In this document: piece after piece, positions 1 to 9,246 of the stretch
How the letters are laid out: every line of letters begins with the position of its first letter
Numbering within the stretch: position 1 is the stretch's first letter
Assembly: GCF_000733775.1 (NCBI RefSeq)
Contig: NZ_JPOE01000005.1
Location: 992,001-1,056,000, forward strand
Length of the DNA stretch: 64,000 nucleotides
Direction of reading: 5' to 3'
Source of the DNA: Thiomonas sp. FB-Cd
Lineage (GTDB): Bacteria > Pseudomonadota > Gammaproteobacteria > Burkholderiales > Burkholderiaceae_C
The notes under the pieces: model-generated
What the model saw: only the letters and a program-made list of their open reading frames with translations
What the model was told of the DNA's origin: nothing
Databases searched by the model: none
Translations under genes and position numbers: made by a program

Positions 1-578
1 CTGTCCCGCAGCGCCAGCGCCCATTGCGCGCGCCGCGCAGCGGTCATGGTTTGCCCTGTCGGATTGCGGAAGTCCGGTTGCAGGTAGACCATGCGCGCAT
101 CGCGGCGCGCCGGCGCCTGCAGCGCGGGCAGCGCGCCGTCGCCATCGTCATCCAGGTCGACGAACTGCGGGGCATACGGCGCGAAGGCCTGCAGCGCGCC
201 GAGGTAGGTCGGGCGCTCCACCAGGACCGTGCTGCCCGGGTCGATCAACACGCGGCCCACCAGATCGAGCCCTTGCTGCGAGCCATTGGTGATGAGCACT
301 TCGTCGGCCGTGGCGGTCACGCCCTGCGCGCTCAGGTGCGCGGCCACCCACTGGCGCAAGGGCGCGATGCCTTCGCTCGGCCCGTACTGCAAGGCTGCAT
401 GCGCCTGGGTATCGAGCACCTCGGCACAGGCAGCGCGAAGAGCGTTCACCGGGAAGCTGTCGGCCGCAGGCAAGCCGCCCGCCAACGAAATCATGCCCGG
501 CTGCTCGGTGAGCTTGAGCAGTTCGCGGATGGGTGAGGTGGTGTAGCGCGCGCTGCGCTGGGACAGGATGATGGACAT
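1..578 (-). CDS. PLP-dependent aminotransferase, class I fold, 3' part outside the window
   Basis: The visible N-terminal 192 residues read as a class I/II aminotransferase of the 2-aminoadipate/LysN type. They carry the early GMISLAGGLPAADSFP segment, the YGPSEG substrate-loop segment, ITNGSQQGLDL and LQPDFRNPTGQT. The PLP lysine would lie beyond the left edge. The start at 578 has AAGGAG about eight bases upstream. It begins four bases after the stop of the DMT exporter, so the two are almost certainly one transcript, divergent from the MocR-type regulator. The likely job is transamination of an amino acid that the neighbouring transporter moves; the substrate cannot be read from the sequence. 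Confidence 0.85.
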   Translation of the reverse strand, partial: MSIILSQRSARYTTSPIRELLKLTEQPGMISLAGGLPAADSFPVNALRAACAEVLDTQAHAALQYGPSEGIAPLRQWVAAHLSAQGVTATADEVLITNGSQQGLDLVGRVLIDPGSTVLVERPTYLGALQAFAPYAPQFVDLDDDGDGALPALQAPARRDARMVYLQPDFRNPTGQTMTAARRAQWALALRD

Positions 579-582
579 CGCG

Positions 583-1473
583 TCAGCTCCTTTTCGGGGT
601 GGGGTTACGCGCGGCATGCACCGGCATGCGTCGCGCGAGGAAGACGACGCCGAGCACGCCGCTGGCGAACAGCAGCGTGATGACATCGAGCGGTTCGTGC
701 AGCAGCGCGGCCGCAGCGAGCATCGACAGAAAGGGCTGCAGCAGCTGCAGTTGCGATATGCGCACGGTGCCGCCCACCGCCAGGGCGCGATACCAGGCAA
801 GAAAGCCCAGCCACATCGAGACCACGGCGACATAGGCGAACCCACCCCAGGCCGATGCCTGCACCGCCACCACTGGCCTGAGCCAGTAGGCTGCGGGCAA
901 GGTGAACGGCAAGCTCAGCACCAGCGCCCAGCTGATGACCTGGCCGGCCGGGCGCGATTGGGTCAGGTGTGCGCCCAGGGCGTAGCCCAGCGCCGCCGCG
1001 AGCATGGCGCCAACCAGCAGCGCGTCGGCCACGTGCACATGCAACGGCACGCCTGGAGCGCCGTGCAGCAGCGTATAGGCCATGACGAGTGCACTGCCCA
1101 AAACCGCGCATGCCCAGAAGCCCAGCGAGGGTCGCTGCCTGGCTAGCACGGCGCCCATGGCAGCGGTGAACAAGGGCAGCAAGGCCAGGATGAGCGATGC
1201 GTGGACCGCGTCCACCTGCCGCAAGGCCATTGCCGTCAGCAGCGGAAAGCCGAACACCACGCCGCCTGCCATCGCAGCAAGCACCCCGGCCACGGCAGCA
1301 CGCCCCAGCGCCACGAATTCGGGCGAGAGCTGCGGTTGTTGTGCTGACCCGACGGCCAGGCGCGTCATGGGGAGAGAAAACGCGAACAGCCCCACACCAA
1401 GCAGGCCCAGAGACAACGCCTCCCACCCGGTGGGCACAGGGAGGCGCGCAGCGCGTGGAGGGGACGTGGCCAT
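583..1473 (-). CDS. EamA/DMT-superfamily transporter
   Basis: A 296-residue inner-membrane protein with about ten hydrophobic segments arranged as two EamA repeats. The second repeat ends in the typical LQPFLSMLAAAALLHEP stretch (about residues 245-262), which is diagnostic of drug/metabolite exporters of the RhtA/YdcZ kind. It is the first gene of the minus-strand unit that continues into the aminotransferase, and it faces the MocR-type regulator across 66 bases. Such trios usually export or import an amino acid or amine under control of the regulator. The substrate is unknown. Confidence 0.85.
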   Translation of the reverse strand: MATSPPRAARLPVPTGWEALSLGLLGVGLFAFSLPMTRLAVGSAQQPQLSPEFVALGRAAVAGVLAAMAGGVVFGFPLLTAMALRQVDAVHASLILALLPLFTAAMGAVLARQRPSLGFWACAVLGSALVMAYTLLHGAPGVPLHVHVADALLVGAMLAAALGYALGAHLTQSRPAGQVISWALVLSLPFTLPAAYWLRPVVAVQASAWGGFAYVAVVSMWLGFLAWYRALAVGGTVRISQLQLLQPFLSMLAAAALLHEPLDVITLLFASGVLGVVFLARRMPVHAARNPTPKRS

Positions 1474-1495
1474 GCGCCGCAGCTTAGAATCAAAA

Positions 1496-1541
1496 TCACT
1501 ACAGTATCAATACAGAAGAGAACTACAAAACCAAACTGTAT
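1496..1541. promoter_or_regulatory. Candidate MocR-type operator between divergent genes
   Basis: The 66-base divergent gap holds ACAGTAT (1501-1507), ATACAG (1510-1515) and CTGTAT (1536-1541). The second and third form an inverted pair, and the third overlaps the regulator's start codon. MocR-type regulators usually bind paired short repeats between themselves and the gene they control, so this is the expected place. The half-sites are inferred by eye only. Confidence 0.4.
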
Positions 1542-3009
1542 GCATGATTCGACCAACACAGAAGGCCTCGAGGGCGTGGCAGGCCCTCTCCAGCGCAAGG
1601 CCGCCACCACCTTGGCGGAGCAGCTCAGTGCGCAATTTGCCGCACGCATCCACAACCGTCTGCTACCTCCAGGCAGCCGTCTGCCCTCGGTACGCGACTG
1701 CGCGCGCCACCACAGCCTGAGCACGCAAACCGTGGTGGCAGCCTATGACCGCTTGCAGGCGCACGGTTTGGTCGAGGCGCGCCCGCAGCGCGGCTACTTC
1801 GTGCGCAGCGTGGACGCGGATCTGGTGACGAAAGCCGGACGCGGCGGCGCACAGGATGCCGTGGCGCCACCCGCTGCGCCCACCCACGCCACCGCGCTGG
1901 TGCGCGGCATGTTTCATCAGATGGGCACCGGCTCTGGCGTGAGCCTGCATGGGGCGCCGGGTTCCGGCGTGCTGCCTGCGCAGTGGCTGGAAGGCGCGGC
2001 GCTGGGCGCGGCGCTGCGGCGCATTGCGCGCGGCGGTGAACTGGAGCAGGCTTCGCTGCACTACGGTCATCCGATGGGCGATGCGGTGCTGCGCGAGGCC
2101 TTGTCGCGCCAATTGGCGAGCTTGTCGCTGCGTGCGTCGCCGCAGCAGATTCTCACAACGAGCGGCGCCTCTCAGGCGCTCGATCTCGTGCTGCGCGCGC
2201 TCACCCGGCCCGGTGATGCGGTGCTGGTGGAAAGCCCCGGCTGGGCGATGCAGTTCGCGCAGATGGCGTATCACGGCCTCAAGCTGCTGCCGGTGCCGCG
2301 CGGCCCCGAGGGGCCCGATCTGGACACCCTGGAGCAGCTCGCGCGCGCCCATGGGCCGCGACTGTTCATCTGCGTGAGCGTGCTGCACAACCCGACCGGG
2401 CAGAGCCTGAGTGCGGCCAGCGCCCACCGCGTGCTGCAACTGGCACAGCGTTACGACTTCCAGGTGGTCGAAGACGATGTGTACGCCTCGCTGGCCGAAA
2501 CCAACAGCCCGCGCATGTGCGTGCTCGACCAGCTGGAGCGCACCATCTACCTCAGCGGCTTTTCGAAGATCCTCGCCCCCGGCTGGCGGGTCGGGTTCGT
2601 CGCTGCGGCGCCGCGCATCATCGACCGCCTGATCGACCAAAAGCTGCTGGCCGTGCTCACTACGCCCGCCTTGACCGAGCGCGCAGTGGCGCGCACGTTG
2701 GAGCAGGGGCAGTTGCGCCGCGCGGCCGCGCAGGTTCGCGGCCGGCTGGACGCTGCGCGCGCGCGGACGGTGCTGCTGGCGGAAAAGGCCGGCTGCCGCT
2801 TCGTGACGCCACCGCGCGGCCTGCTGGGCTGGGTGGACACGGGCGTGGACACCGCCATGCTGGCGCAGCGCCTGCTCGATGCCGGCTATCTGCTCGCTCC
2901 CGGCCATCTCTTTGATCCGCTCCAGCAGCCCTCGACCCGCATGCGCATCAACTTCACCCAGGCGCAGGATGAAGCGTTCTGGCAGGCCTACGCTGCGGCG
3001 CGGCGCTGA
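1540..3009 (+). CDS. MocR/PdxR-family regulator (GntR wHTH fused to aminotransferase domain)
   Basis: A 489-residue chimeric regulator. Residues about 25-95 form a GntR winged helix (SRLPSVRDCARHHSLSTQTVVAAYDRL and the wing RPQRGYFV). Residues about 130-489 form a class I aminotransferase fold with HNPTGQSL, EDDVYASL and the PLP-lysine motif LSGFSKILAPGWRVGFV. The length is typical of the family. It is divergent from the DMT exporter and aminotransferase, which it probably controls in response to PLP plus an amino acid. The ATG at 1540 lies unusually close to the candidate promoter. A GTG 36 bases downstream is a possible alternative, but neither start has a clear ribosome site. Confidence 0.88.
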   Translation: MHDSTNTEGLEGVAGPLQRKAATTLAEQLSAQFAARIHNRLLPPGSRLPSVRDCARHHSLSTQTVVAAYDRLQAHGLVEARPQRGYFVRSVDADLVTKAGRGGAQDAVAPPAAPTHATALVRGMFHQMGTGSGVSLHGAPGSGVLPAQWLEGAALGAALRRIARGGELEQASLHYGHPMGDAVLREALSRQLASLSLRASPQQILTTSGASQALDLVLRALTRPGDAVLVESPGWAMQFAQMAYHGLKLLPVPRGPEGPDLDTLEQLARAHGPRLFICVSVLHNPTGQSLSAASAHRVLQLAQRYDFQVVEDDVYASLAETNSPRMCVLDQLERTIYLSGFSKILAPGWRVGFVAAAPRIIDRLIDQKLLAVLTTPALTERAVARTLEQGQLRRAAAQVRGRLDAARARTVLLAEKAGCRFVTPPRGLLGWVDTGVDTAMLAQRLLDAGYLLAPGHLFDPLQQPSTRMRINFTQAQDEAFWQAYAAARR

Positions 3010-3107
3010 ACCTGTGCTGACCCCAATTTCGTGGCTCGGTATGGCCGAAGCCGTGCGGCACACTTTTTTCCGCGCAGCGGGCGGCGACATCATTTGATGG
3101 CGATCCA

Positions 3108-4379
3108 TTAACCGTTCTGGACTGCGGGCTCGATGCGGCGGACCAGGTAAACGGTCGCGACGATTGCAGCGATGAACCCCGACCCAGCCGCAACACCCAG
3201 GGCCCAGCGTGGGCCGAATCTGTCGGCGACCCATCCCACCAGGGGTGCGCCCAGTGGCGTGCACCCCAGAAAGATGCCCATGTAGATCGCCATCACGCGC
3301 CCGCGCATCGGGGGATCGGTCGAGAGCTGAACCAAGCTGTTCGTCGAAGTTGTGAAGGTCTGCGCCACTGCGCCAAGCGCTGCCAGCATCGCACCGAACA
3401 GCCAGGCGCTGGGCATCACTGCGGCAAGCGCGCAGGCCAAGCCAAAGGCGAACGCACTGGCCGCGAGGACGACCAGGCTTGGCCGCCCGCGCCCCGCGGC
3501 AAGCAAGGCGCCGAGGACGGAACCGACTGCCATCGTCGAGGACAGGCCGCCGTAAAGGCCGGCGCTGCCGTGAAACGCCGTGACCGACATGGTCGAAATG
3601 AAGATCGGGAAATTGAGCCCGTAGGTTCCCACGAGGAACAGCATGATCAGGGCGATCACAAGGTTGGGTCTGCTGCGGACGTAACGAAGACCGTCGGCAA
3701 TGCCCGTGCTGGGCTCGTCACCCCTGTGCAGGGGCCGGAGTTCGCCGACGCGCATCTTCATCAGCGATGCGAGCACTGCGACGAACGACAGCGCGTTGAC
3801 CATGAAGACCCATCCGGTGCCGATGGCTGCAATCATCAGGCCGGCAATCGCCGGGCCGATCAGTTGCGCGCTGTTGAAGAGCGACGCGTTCAAGGCAACC
3901 GCGTTCGGAAGATCGTCATCGCCGACAAGTTCGGCGATGAAAGTCTGGCGCGCCGGCGAATCAAAGGCACTGATGCAGCCCATGATGCCGGCCATCAGAT
4001 AGACCTGCCACAGCGTGACGAGGCGTGCCATCACGAGCACGCCCAGGGCCAGGGCCGTGAGCGCCATCGCCGCTTGGGTTACGAGCAAGAGCTTGCGCAG
4101 GTTGCATCGATCGACGGCCATGCCCGCCAAGGGCATCAGCAGAATCGGAGGTCCGAACTGAAGCGACATCACCACCCCGACTGCCGTTCCGCTATGCCTC
4201 GTCAGTTCAGTCAGCACCAGCCAGTCCTGCGCGATGCGCTGCATCCACGTGCCCACGTTGGAGACCGTGGTACCGGCAGCCCAGATGCGGTAGTTATACC
4301 CGTGCAGTGACCGGAACGTGCTCTTCAATCGCGAGCGGAACCTGGAGGCAGCGCGCGAGGCGATTGGGGGTGAATTCAT
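3108..4379 (-). CDS. MFS transporter, EntS/MFS_3-like
   Basis: A 423-residue major facilitator with about twelve hydrophobic segments. The N-terminal YNYRIWAAGTTVSNVGTWMQRIAQDWLVLTEL is split by the typical MFS_3 pattern NVGTWMQRIAQDWLV, the signature of the EntS-type exporter group. The ATG at 4379 is preferred because it directly precedes the conserved region. The frame stays open upstream to 4676, but that stretch is low-quality and overlaps the next gene. A weak GAGGTG lies upstream of 4379. It follows another MFS gene and an isochorismatase-like enzyme on the same strand, a layout seen in small export clusters. The substrate is unknown. Confidence 0.82.
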   Translation of the reverse strand: MNSPPIASRAASRFRSRLKSTFRSLHGYNYRIWAAGTTVSNVGTWMQRIAQDWLVLTELTRHSGTAVGVVMSLQFGPPILLMPLAGMAVDRCNLRKLLLVTQAAMALTALALGVLVMARLVTLWQVYLMAGIMGCISAFDSPARQTFIAELVGDDDLPNAVALNASLFNSAQLIGPAIAGLMIAAIGTGWVFMVNALSFVAVLASLMKMRVGELRPLHRGDEPSTGIADGLRYVRSRPNLVIALIMLFLVGTYGLNFPIFISTMSVTAFHGSAGLYGGLSSTMAVGSVLGALLAAGRGRPSLVVLAASAFAFGLACALAAVMPSAWLFGAMLAALGAVAQTFTTSTNSLVQLSTDPPMRGRVMAIYMGIFLGCTPLGAPLVGWVADRFGPRWALGVAAGSGFIAAIVATVYLVRRIEPAVQNG

Positions 4380-4623
4380 TTTGCGCAACGCACCTCGCGA
4401 TGGGCCGTCGTGGTTTGGCAATGCCAGTACTCTAACCTTCAGTAGCAGTACGAGTGTGCGCCCCAGAATTTGTGCCTTGGCGCAGGCCAGGACCGCGCCG
4501 CGTTCAATCGCGCCGGCAGTACGCGCGAAAATGCCCGCCCATGCCACATGGATGCGTTTCGCCGCGTGGCTGACGCCTGGCCCCAATGCCCAGCCCCACA
4601 CAGACCTGCGCTTGCCCACCGCC

Positions 4624-6018
4624 TCAAATGCGATGACCGCTGACAATGGCGCCATCGGTGCGGCGCAAGCGTGCAAAACCAGGCAGGGCGAGCAGCGGCA
4701 GGCCAGCCAGAGTGAAGAACACCGCGTGGAACGTGGACAAGGCAGGAGCTAACCGGTTCGGCGCGAACAGCCCAAGCAGCGCGGCGCCGAAGGAGACACC
4801 GAAGCTCACCGTCAGCTGCTGCAAAAGCCCGCCCAGGCTCGTGGCACGGCTGAGGCGCCAGGGCTCCACGTCGGCGTAGGCCAGTGTGTTCGAGGTCATG
4901 AACTGGGTCGACCGCACCAGGCCGAACAACACGATGACAGCGGCAATCCGGAGGTGCGACGTCTGCGGCCCAATCAAGGCAAAGCTGGCGAGCATGGCGG
5001 AGCAGGCCAGCGCGCTGCCGATCAGCAGGCTCCTGAACCCGAGGTGGCGCAGCGCGGGGCCGACGACGACCCGGATCAGCGGCGCGCCGAATGCGGATAG
5101 AAAGGTGAGCGAACCCGACGCCACCGGACTCATGCCCAAGCCCAGCTGCAGCAAAAGCGGCAAGAGATAGACGGGAGCATTCATGGCGACCCGGCACAAT
5201 CCGCCGGCCATCGTCGCAATGGCGAACGCCCGCTCGCGCAACAGACCCAGGTCAACGGCGGGGTGCTCTTGCGCGCGGCCCCGCCATGCAAAGCCCAGGA
5301 CCAGCCCTACGGCAATTGCGGCAAGCGTCGTCAATGCGACCCAGGGCAAGTGTCCGACCCCTTCCATGCTGAGCTGCAGCAGTCCGACACCCACGCCAAA
5401 GAGTGTGAAACCTGCCAGGTCGAATGGCGGCACGTCCTTGGCTGGCAAGGGTGTGACGAAGCGGTAGGCCAACAGCATGCCGATCAGCCCGAAGGGCAGG
5501 TTGATGTAAAAAATCCAACGCCACGAGAGATAGGTCGTCAAGTACCCGCCGAGCAGAGGGCCAATGACCGGGCCGACGATGGCAGGCAAAGTCGTATACG
5601 TCATGGCCCTGACGAGCTGGGTGCGCGGAAAGCTGCGCAGCAGGATGAGGCGGCCGACCGGGGTCATCATGGCCCCGCCGAGCCCTTGCAAGACGCGTGT
5701 GGCCACGAGCATGGCAAGGCTGTCGGCCATGCCGCATAAGGCCGAACCGAAGGTGAACACTGCAAGCGCTGCCGTGAACACCCGACGCGTGCCGAAGCGG
5801 TCGGCGCACCATCCGCTGAGCGGAATGAACACGGCGAGGGTGAGGATGTAGGCGCTCACCGCAAGGCTCATGTGCACGGCGGTCGTGTGTAACGCACGCG
5901 CCATGTCGGGAATCGCGGTGGTCACGATGGTGACGTCGAGCTGCTCCATCAGGAACGCGATTGCCACGATGAGCGGAATCAGCATCCGCGGCGCTTGCAG
6001 CGGGTCGTCGTCGGCCAT
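4624..6018 (-). CDS. MFS multidrug transporter, DHA2/EmrB type
   Basis: A 464-residue transporter with the family hallmarks. The N-terminal FLMEQLDVTIVTTAIPDMARAL is represented by MEQLDVTIVTTAIP (motif D1 region). DRFGTRR is motif A, RVLQGLGGAMMTP is motif B, and GPVIGPLLGGYL is motif C of proton-driven drug antiporters. Its stop is 245 bases before the start of the next MFS gene, and its start is 15 bases after the isochorismatase-like gene, so these three probably share a transcript. Motif C argues for export rather than uptake. Confidence 0.88.
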   Translation of the reverse strand: MADDDPLQAPRMLIPLIVAIAFLMEQLDVTIVTTAIPDMARALHTTAVHMSLAVSAYILTLAVFIPLSGWCADRFGTRRVFTAALAVFTFGSALCGMADSLAMLVATRVLQGLGGAMMTPVGRLILLRSFPRTQLVRAMTYTTLPAIVGPVIGPLLGGYLTTYLSWRWIFYINLPFGLIGMLLAYRFVTPLPAKDVPPFDLAGFTLFGVGVGLLQLSMEGVGHLPWVALTTLAAIAVGLVLGFAWRGRAQEHPAVDLGLLRERAFAIATMAGGLCRVAMNAPVYLLPLLLQLGLGMSPVASGSLTFLSAFGAPLIRVVVGPALRHLGFRSLLIGSALACSAMLASFALIGPQTSHLRIAAVIVLFGLVRSTQFMTSNTLAYADVEPWRLSRATSLGGLLQQLTVSFGVSFGAALLGLFAPNRLAPALSTFHAVFFTLAGLPLLALPGFARLRRTDGAIVSGHRI

Positions 6019-6033
6019 GTCGTGCCGCGTGGC

Positions 6034-6597
6034 TCAGCCGCGGGGTGAATCAAGGAGCGTGATGATCTCCTGCGTCGAGCCGACCTCTCCAAGCCGGGGG
6101 AAGATCGCTTCGAGGCTGTTGGCGTGCGCACGCGGGTTCATGTCGGTCATCGCGTCCGCGGCCAAAGTGACATGGAAACCGAGTTCGTACGCCTGGCGGG
6201 CTGTCGATTCGACGCCGATACTGGTGGCCACCCCTGCAATCACCACCTGCGTGACGCCGAGTGCTTTCAGCAGCTGATCAAGACCGGTGTGCGAGAAGGC
6301 GCCCCATGTCCGCTTGGTCACCATGAGATCCTCCAGGTGGCGGTCCAATTCAGGCAGGAGATCCGTCCAATCCGACGGAAGCCCGTCGAGGCGACGACCC
6401 TGCTCGGTTCGCCCGGGCGCGCCACCGGCGACATTGACCAGGACCACCGGAAGGCTGTGCCGCCGGAACGCGGCGGCCAGTGCACCGGCGCGCTGGGCGA
6501 CCTCTGAAACCGGGATCTGGGTGGGAAGCGTCGCGATGCCTTTTTGCAGGTCGATCACGATCAATGCAGTCGTTGGGTCAAGGGCGGAGACGGCCAT
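6034..6597 (-). CDS. Isochorismatase-family hydrolase with Gly at the usual Cys position
   Basis: A 187-residue alpha/beta hydrolase of the isochorismatase-like superfamily. The catalytic Asp16 (VIDLQ) and Lys95 (VTKRTWGAF) are present. The nucleophile segment reads GVATSIGVESTAR, with Gly128 where nicotinamidase-like members have Cys. True isochorismatases of the EntB/PhzD type also have glycine there, because they hydrolyse a vinyl ether without a thiol. The substrate may therefore be a chorismate-like enol-pyruvyl ether rather than an amide, but this is inference. It is the first gene of the minus-strand unit with two exporters. No clear ribosome site precedes the ATG. Confidence 0.82.
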   Translation of the reverse strand: MAVSALDPTTALIVIDLQKGIATLPTQIPVSEVAQRAGALAAAFRRHSLPVVLVNVAGGAPGRTEQGRRLDGLPSDWTDLLPELDRHLEDLMVTKRTWGAFSHTGLDQLLKALGVTQVVIAGVATSIGVESTARQAYELGFHVTLAADAMTDMNPRAHANSLEAIFPRLGEVGSTQEIITLLDSPRG

Positions 6598-6673
6598 AAA
6601 GAAGTTGTGTTGTGTGTCGTGCTTTGGAAATGCGTGCGCGGCAGGAAGGGTCCTGCGGAAAAAAGTCTTCCAG

Positions 6674-6961
6674 TCAGCTGCCGCCGAGGCGACTGATTAG
6701 CGGTATTGCCCAAGCCAGCGCCTGCTGTTCCTCAGGGCTCAGCCTGGACAGTGCCGCTTCCACCCACCGAAGATCCCGAGGGGCTGCAACCACGCGTCGT
6801 TTGGTCGCCGGAGAATCGGGCAGTTTAGTCCGGCGTTTTTGCTGCTGCATCGACTTGCCGACGGCTTCGATCTGATCGACCGGTGGCGGTCTCGCTGCCC
6901 GAAGGGAAATGCTGGGTCGCTGTGGAACGCTTTCCATGCCGATCCTATGTGTGGATGTCAA
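6674..6961 (-). CDS. Small hypothetical protein, possible MarR C-terminal remnant
   Basis: A 95-residue reading frame, with an alternative start at 6937. The N-terminal half is Arg/Pro-rich and unremarkable. The C-terminal RWVEAALSRLSPEEQQALAW followed by AIPLISRLG resembles the last helix of MarR-family regulators (LSPEEQ.AL...L). The DNA-binding winged helix is absent, so this may be a decayed regulator tail upstream of the isochorismatase gene, or not a gene at all. No function is assigned. Confidence 0.3.
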   Translation of the reverse strand: MTSTHRIGMESVPQRPSISLRAARPPPVDQIEAVGKSMQQQKRRTKLPDSPATKRRVVAAPRDLRWVEAALSRLSPEEQQALAWAIPLISRLGGS

Positions 6962-7064
6962 CCCGGAGTCGTTGTGGTGGCATGCTGGAGCAGCGCCACG
7001 CTCGGGTCGCCGAAGTGGGAAGGCCCCACCTTAACGCCGTGCATTGAGCAGCACGAGAGTTCGC

Positions 7065-8123
7065 TCACCGTGTGGCCGGTGGCTGCGGTGCGATCCGGGC
7101 AGCATCGGCCCTTTGCGTCGGGCGAGCCCGCTCGCGCCGCCATTGCCCGGGCGGCAGGCCAGTCATCTTTTTGAATGCCCGCACAAATGCGGCCTCCGAT
7201 TCATACCCGACTTCGAGGGCAACGGATACGACACTGGCATCGGTGTGCACGAGCAGGCCGGCAGCAAGCTGCATGCGCCAGCTCGTCAGATATTGCATTG
7301 GTGGTTGCCCGATCAACAGGACAAAGCGGTCATAGAGCGCGGAGCGCGAGATGCCAACGCGATCGGCCAGCACGTCGACAGTCCAACGGCTGGCGGGACG
7401 CTCGTGGAGCAAGGTGAGTGCCCGACCGACGAATCGATCGCGCAAGCCAGCGAGCCAGCCGGTCTGACCGCTTGGCAGCCCGTCGAGATAGCTGCGCACG
7501 AGCTCGACAAACATCATCTCGCTGAGCCGTTCGAGCACTGCCTCACCACCCGGTCGCCTTTGGGCCGATTCCAGGACCGCGGTCCGGATAAATTGCGCGA
7601 CCAGACTCTGATCCTCATCGCCTTGGTAACGGACGTGCAGGAGCCGAGGAAGATTCGCCAGGAGCGGGTTGAACGGCTGGGCGTCGCACCCGAAGAACCC
7701 GCAAATCAGCGTTGTGTCGTCAGGCCCGGCGTCACCGTAAGCGTCAGAGGCCGTGACATCGTTTCCCCGCACGCGGAGAAAGAAAGGCGCCCGCTCGGAT
7801 GGGGACAGGAAGAAGGGGTTGACAGCGTAGTCAGCACGCATCCCCGGGGCGCTGGAGAGCGCATGAGCGTCACCCCGCGCGTAGACCAACACATCCCCGC
7901 GCTGCGCCCGCACCGGTGGCTCGCCGACGACCGCCCCCCAGCACGATCCCGAGGTCACGACGTGGTAGGCCATCACGTGCCCCGCGCCTGGCATGACTGC
8001 GGCAGCGATCGCCGCCGCCGGAAGTGCCTCCACGACCCATGGAGCCCTTCCAATGACATGGAACAGCAACGTCCCTTGCAAGTGGATGCGCCGAAGTACG
8101 TCCGATAAGGTATCCACACCCAT
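7065..8123 (-). CDS. AraC-family regulator with cupin N-terminal domain
   Basis: A 352-residue regulator. The first about 200 residues (DVLRRIHLQGTLLFHVIGRAPWVVEALP onward; typical GTLLFHVIGRAPW) form the Cupin_6-type sensor of many AraC proteins. Residues about 245-340 hold two helix-turn-helix units: WTVDVLADRVGISRSALYDRF, seen as VDVLADRVGISRSALYDRF, and VVSVALEVGYESEAAFVRAF. The start at 8123 was chosen because GGAGGG lies nine bases upstream, whereas the open frame to 8213 adds residues foreign to the family. It is divergent from the methyltransferase at 8386, its most likely target. Confidence 0.88.
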   Translation of the reverse strand: MGVDTLSDVLRRIHLQGTLLFHVIGRAPWVVEALPAAAIAAAVMPGAGHVMAYHVVTSGSCWGAVVGEPPVRAQRGDVLVYARGDAHALSSAPGMRADYAVNPFFLSPSERAPFFLRVRGNDVTASDAYGDAGPDDTTLICGFFGCDAQPFNPLLANLPRLLHVRYQGDEDQSLVAQFIRTAVLESAQRRPGGEAVLERLSEMMFVELVRSYLDGLPSGQTGWLAGLRDRFVGRALTLLHERPASRWTVDVLADRVGISRSALYDRFVLLIGQPPMQYLTSWRMQLAAGLLVHTDASVVSVALEVGYESEAAFVRAFKKMTGLPPGQWRRERARPTQRADAARIAPQPPATR

Positions 8124-8385
8124 GGCTGCAGCCCTCCGCGTCAACGTGCCATGACGCTTGCACGGGATGCAGTATCTCGCCAGATCAACGTCGCGTCGAG
8201 TGCGCGCTGTCATCCGGACGCGCGAGCAATCGGGATGGACGATTGATCAGGTAACGCTGTCGCCGGCGACTTACGGTTGGGACGTGCAGATTGGGATCGA
8301 ACGCTTGATGTGGCCATACGGTCGCTGAGCGGCTGCGTTCAGGAGCCGATGTGCACGTTCCAGTTCAACCGGTGAGGAGAATGAC

Positions 8386-9246
8386 ATGAGTCAAACGACA
8401 CTGCTTGCGCAAATCGGCAGGCGCGACGCGAAGCCGCCATTGCGGCCGGATCTGGAGGCCATGAAAACCCGCCAGAGAGCGGTATGGGCCAGCGGAGACT
8501 ACGCGATGATTGGCGTCACTCTCCAAATCGTCGGTGAACAGTTGTGTGAGGCCATCGACCTTCGCGCTGCTGAGTGCGTCCTTGACGTGGCAGCCGGCAA
8601 CGGCAACGCGTCGCTCGCGGCCGCAAGGCGATTCGCCCGCGTGACGGCAACGGACTATGTGGAGAGCCTGCTTGAAAGCGGTCGCAGGCGGGCCCTTGCG
8701 GAAGGTCTCCCGATGGAGTGTCGCGTGGCCGACGCGGAAGCACTGCCCTTTGATGACGCATGCTTTGATGTCGTCTTGTCGACCTTCGGGGTCATGTTCA
8801 CGCCGAACCAGGAGCAGGCTGCCCGGGAGATGTTGCGGGTCACCCGTCCAGGCGGCCGAATCGGACTCGCGAACTGGACTCCCGACGGGTTCGTTGGCGC
8901 GATCTTCAAGACGATTGGCCGCCACGTACCCCCTCCGGTCGGCCAGCAGTCACCAGCTCTCTGGGGCACGGAGCCGCGCATCGTCGAACTGTTCGGCCCC
9001 GCAGCCGCGGATATCCGCGTCACCCGCAGGCAGTTCATGTTCCGATACGCATCTCCGGATCACTGGATCGCCCAGTTCGAGACCTATTACGGACCCATGC
9101 TCAAGGCCTTTGAGGCGCTGAACGCGCCGGGCCGAGCGGCACTGCGGGCAGACATTGCTGAGTTGCTTGCGCGATCCAACCGTGGAGGCGCCGACTCGCT
9201 GGTGATTCCCGGGGATTATCTGGAGGTCGTGATCGAAAAGCACTGA
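8386..9246 (+). CDS. SAM-dependent class I methyltransferase
   Basis: A 286-residue protein with a Methyltransf_11/25 core: motif I VLDVAAGNGNASLAAA (about residues 65-80), the acidic end of strand beta-2 (TATDYVESLL), ADAEALPFDDACFDVV and the post-motif LRVTRPGGRIGLANW. It belongs to the UbiE/arsenite-methyltransferase-like sprawl. No conserved cysteines of ArsM are seen, so a small-molecule substrate is the best statement. GAGGAG stands six bases before the ATG. It is divergent from an AraC regulator. Confidence 0.85.
   Translation: MSQTTLLAQIGRRDAKPPLRPDLEAMKTRQRAVWASGDYAMIGVTLQIVGEQLCEAIDLRAAECVLDVAAGNGNASLAAARRFARVTATDYVESLLESGRRRALAEGLPMECRVADAEALPFDDACFDVVLSTFGVMFTPNQEQAAREMLRVTRPGGRIGLANWTPDGFVGAIFKTIGRHVPPPVGQQSPALWGTEPRIVELFGPAAADIRVTRRQFMFRYASPDHWIAQFETYYGPMLKAFEALNAPGRAALRADIAELLARSNRGGADSLVIPGDYLEVVIEKH

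Noticed and set aside
568..1146. Open frames opposite the DMT exporter gene
   Set aside because: Arg/Gln-rich shadows on the strand opposite a well-supported gene; no motifs or ribosome sites.
4380..4676. N-terminal extension of the EntS-like transporter
   Set aside because: The frame is open, but the extra residues lack transporter character and overlap the end of the next MFS gene; the ATG at 4379 starts the conserved sequence.
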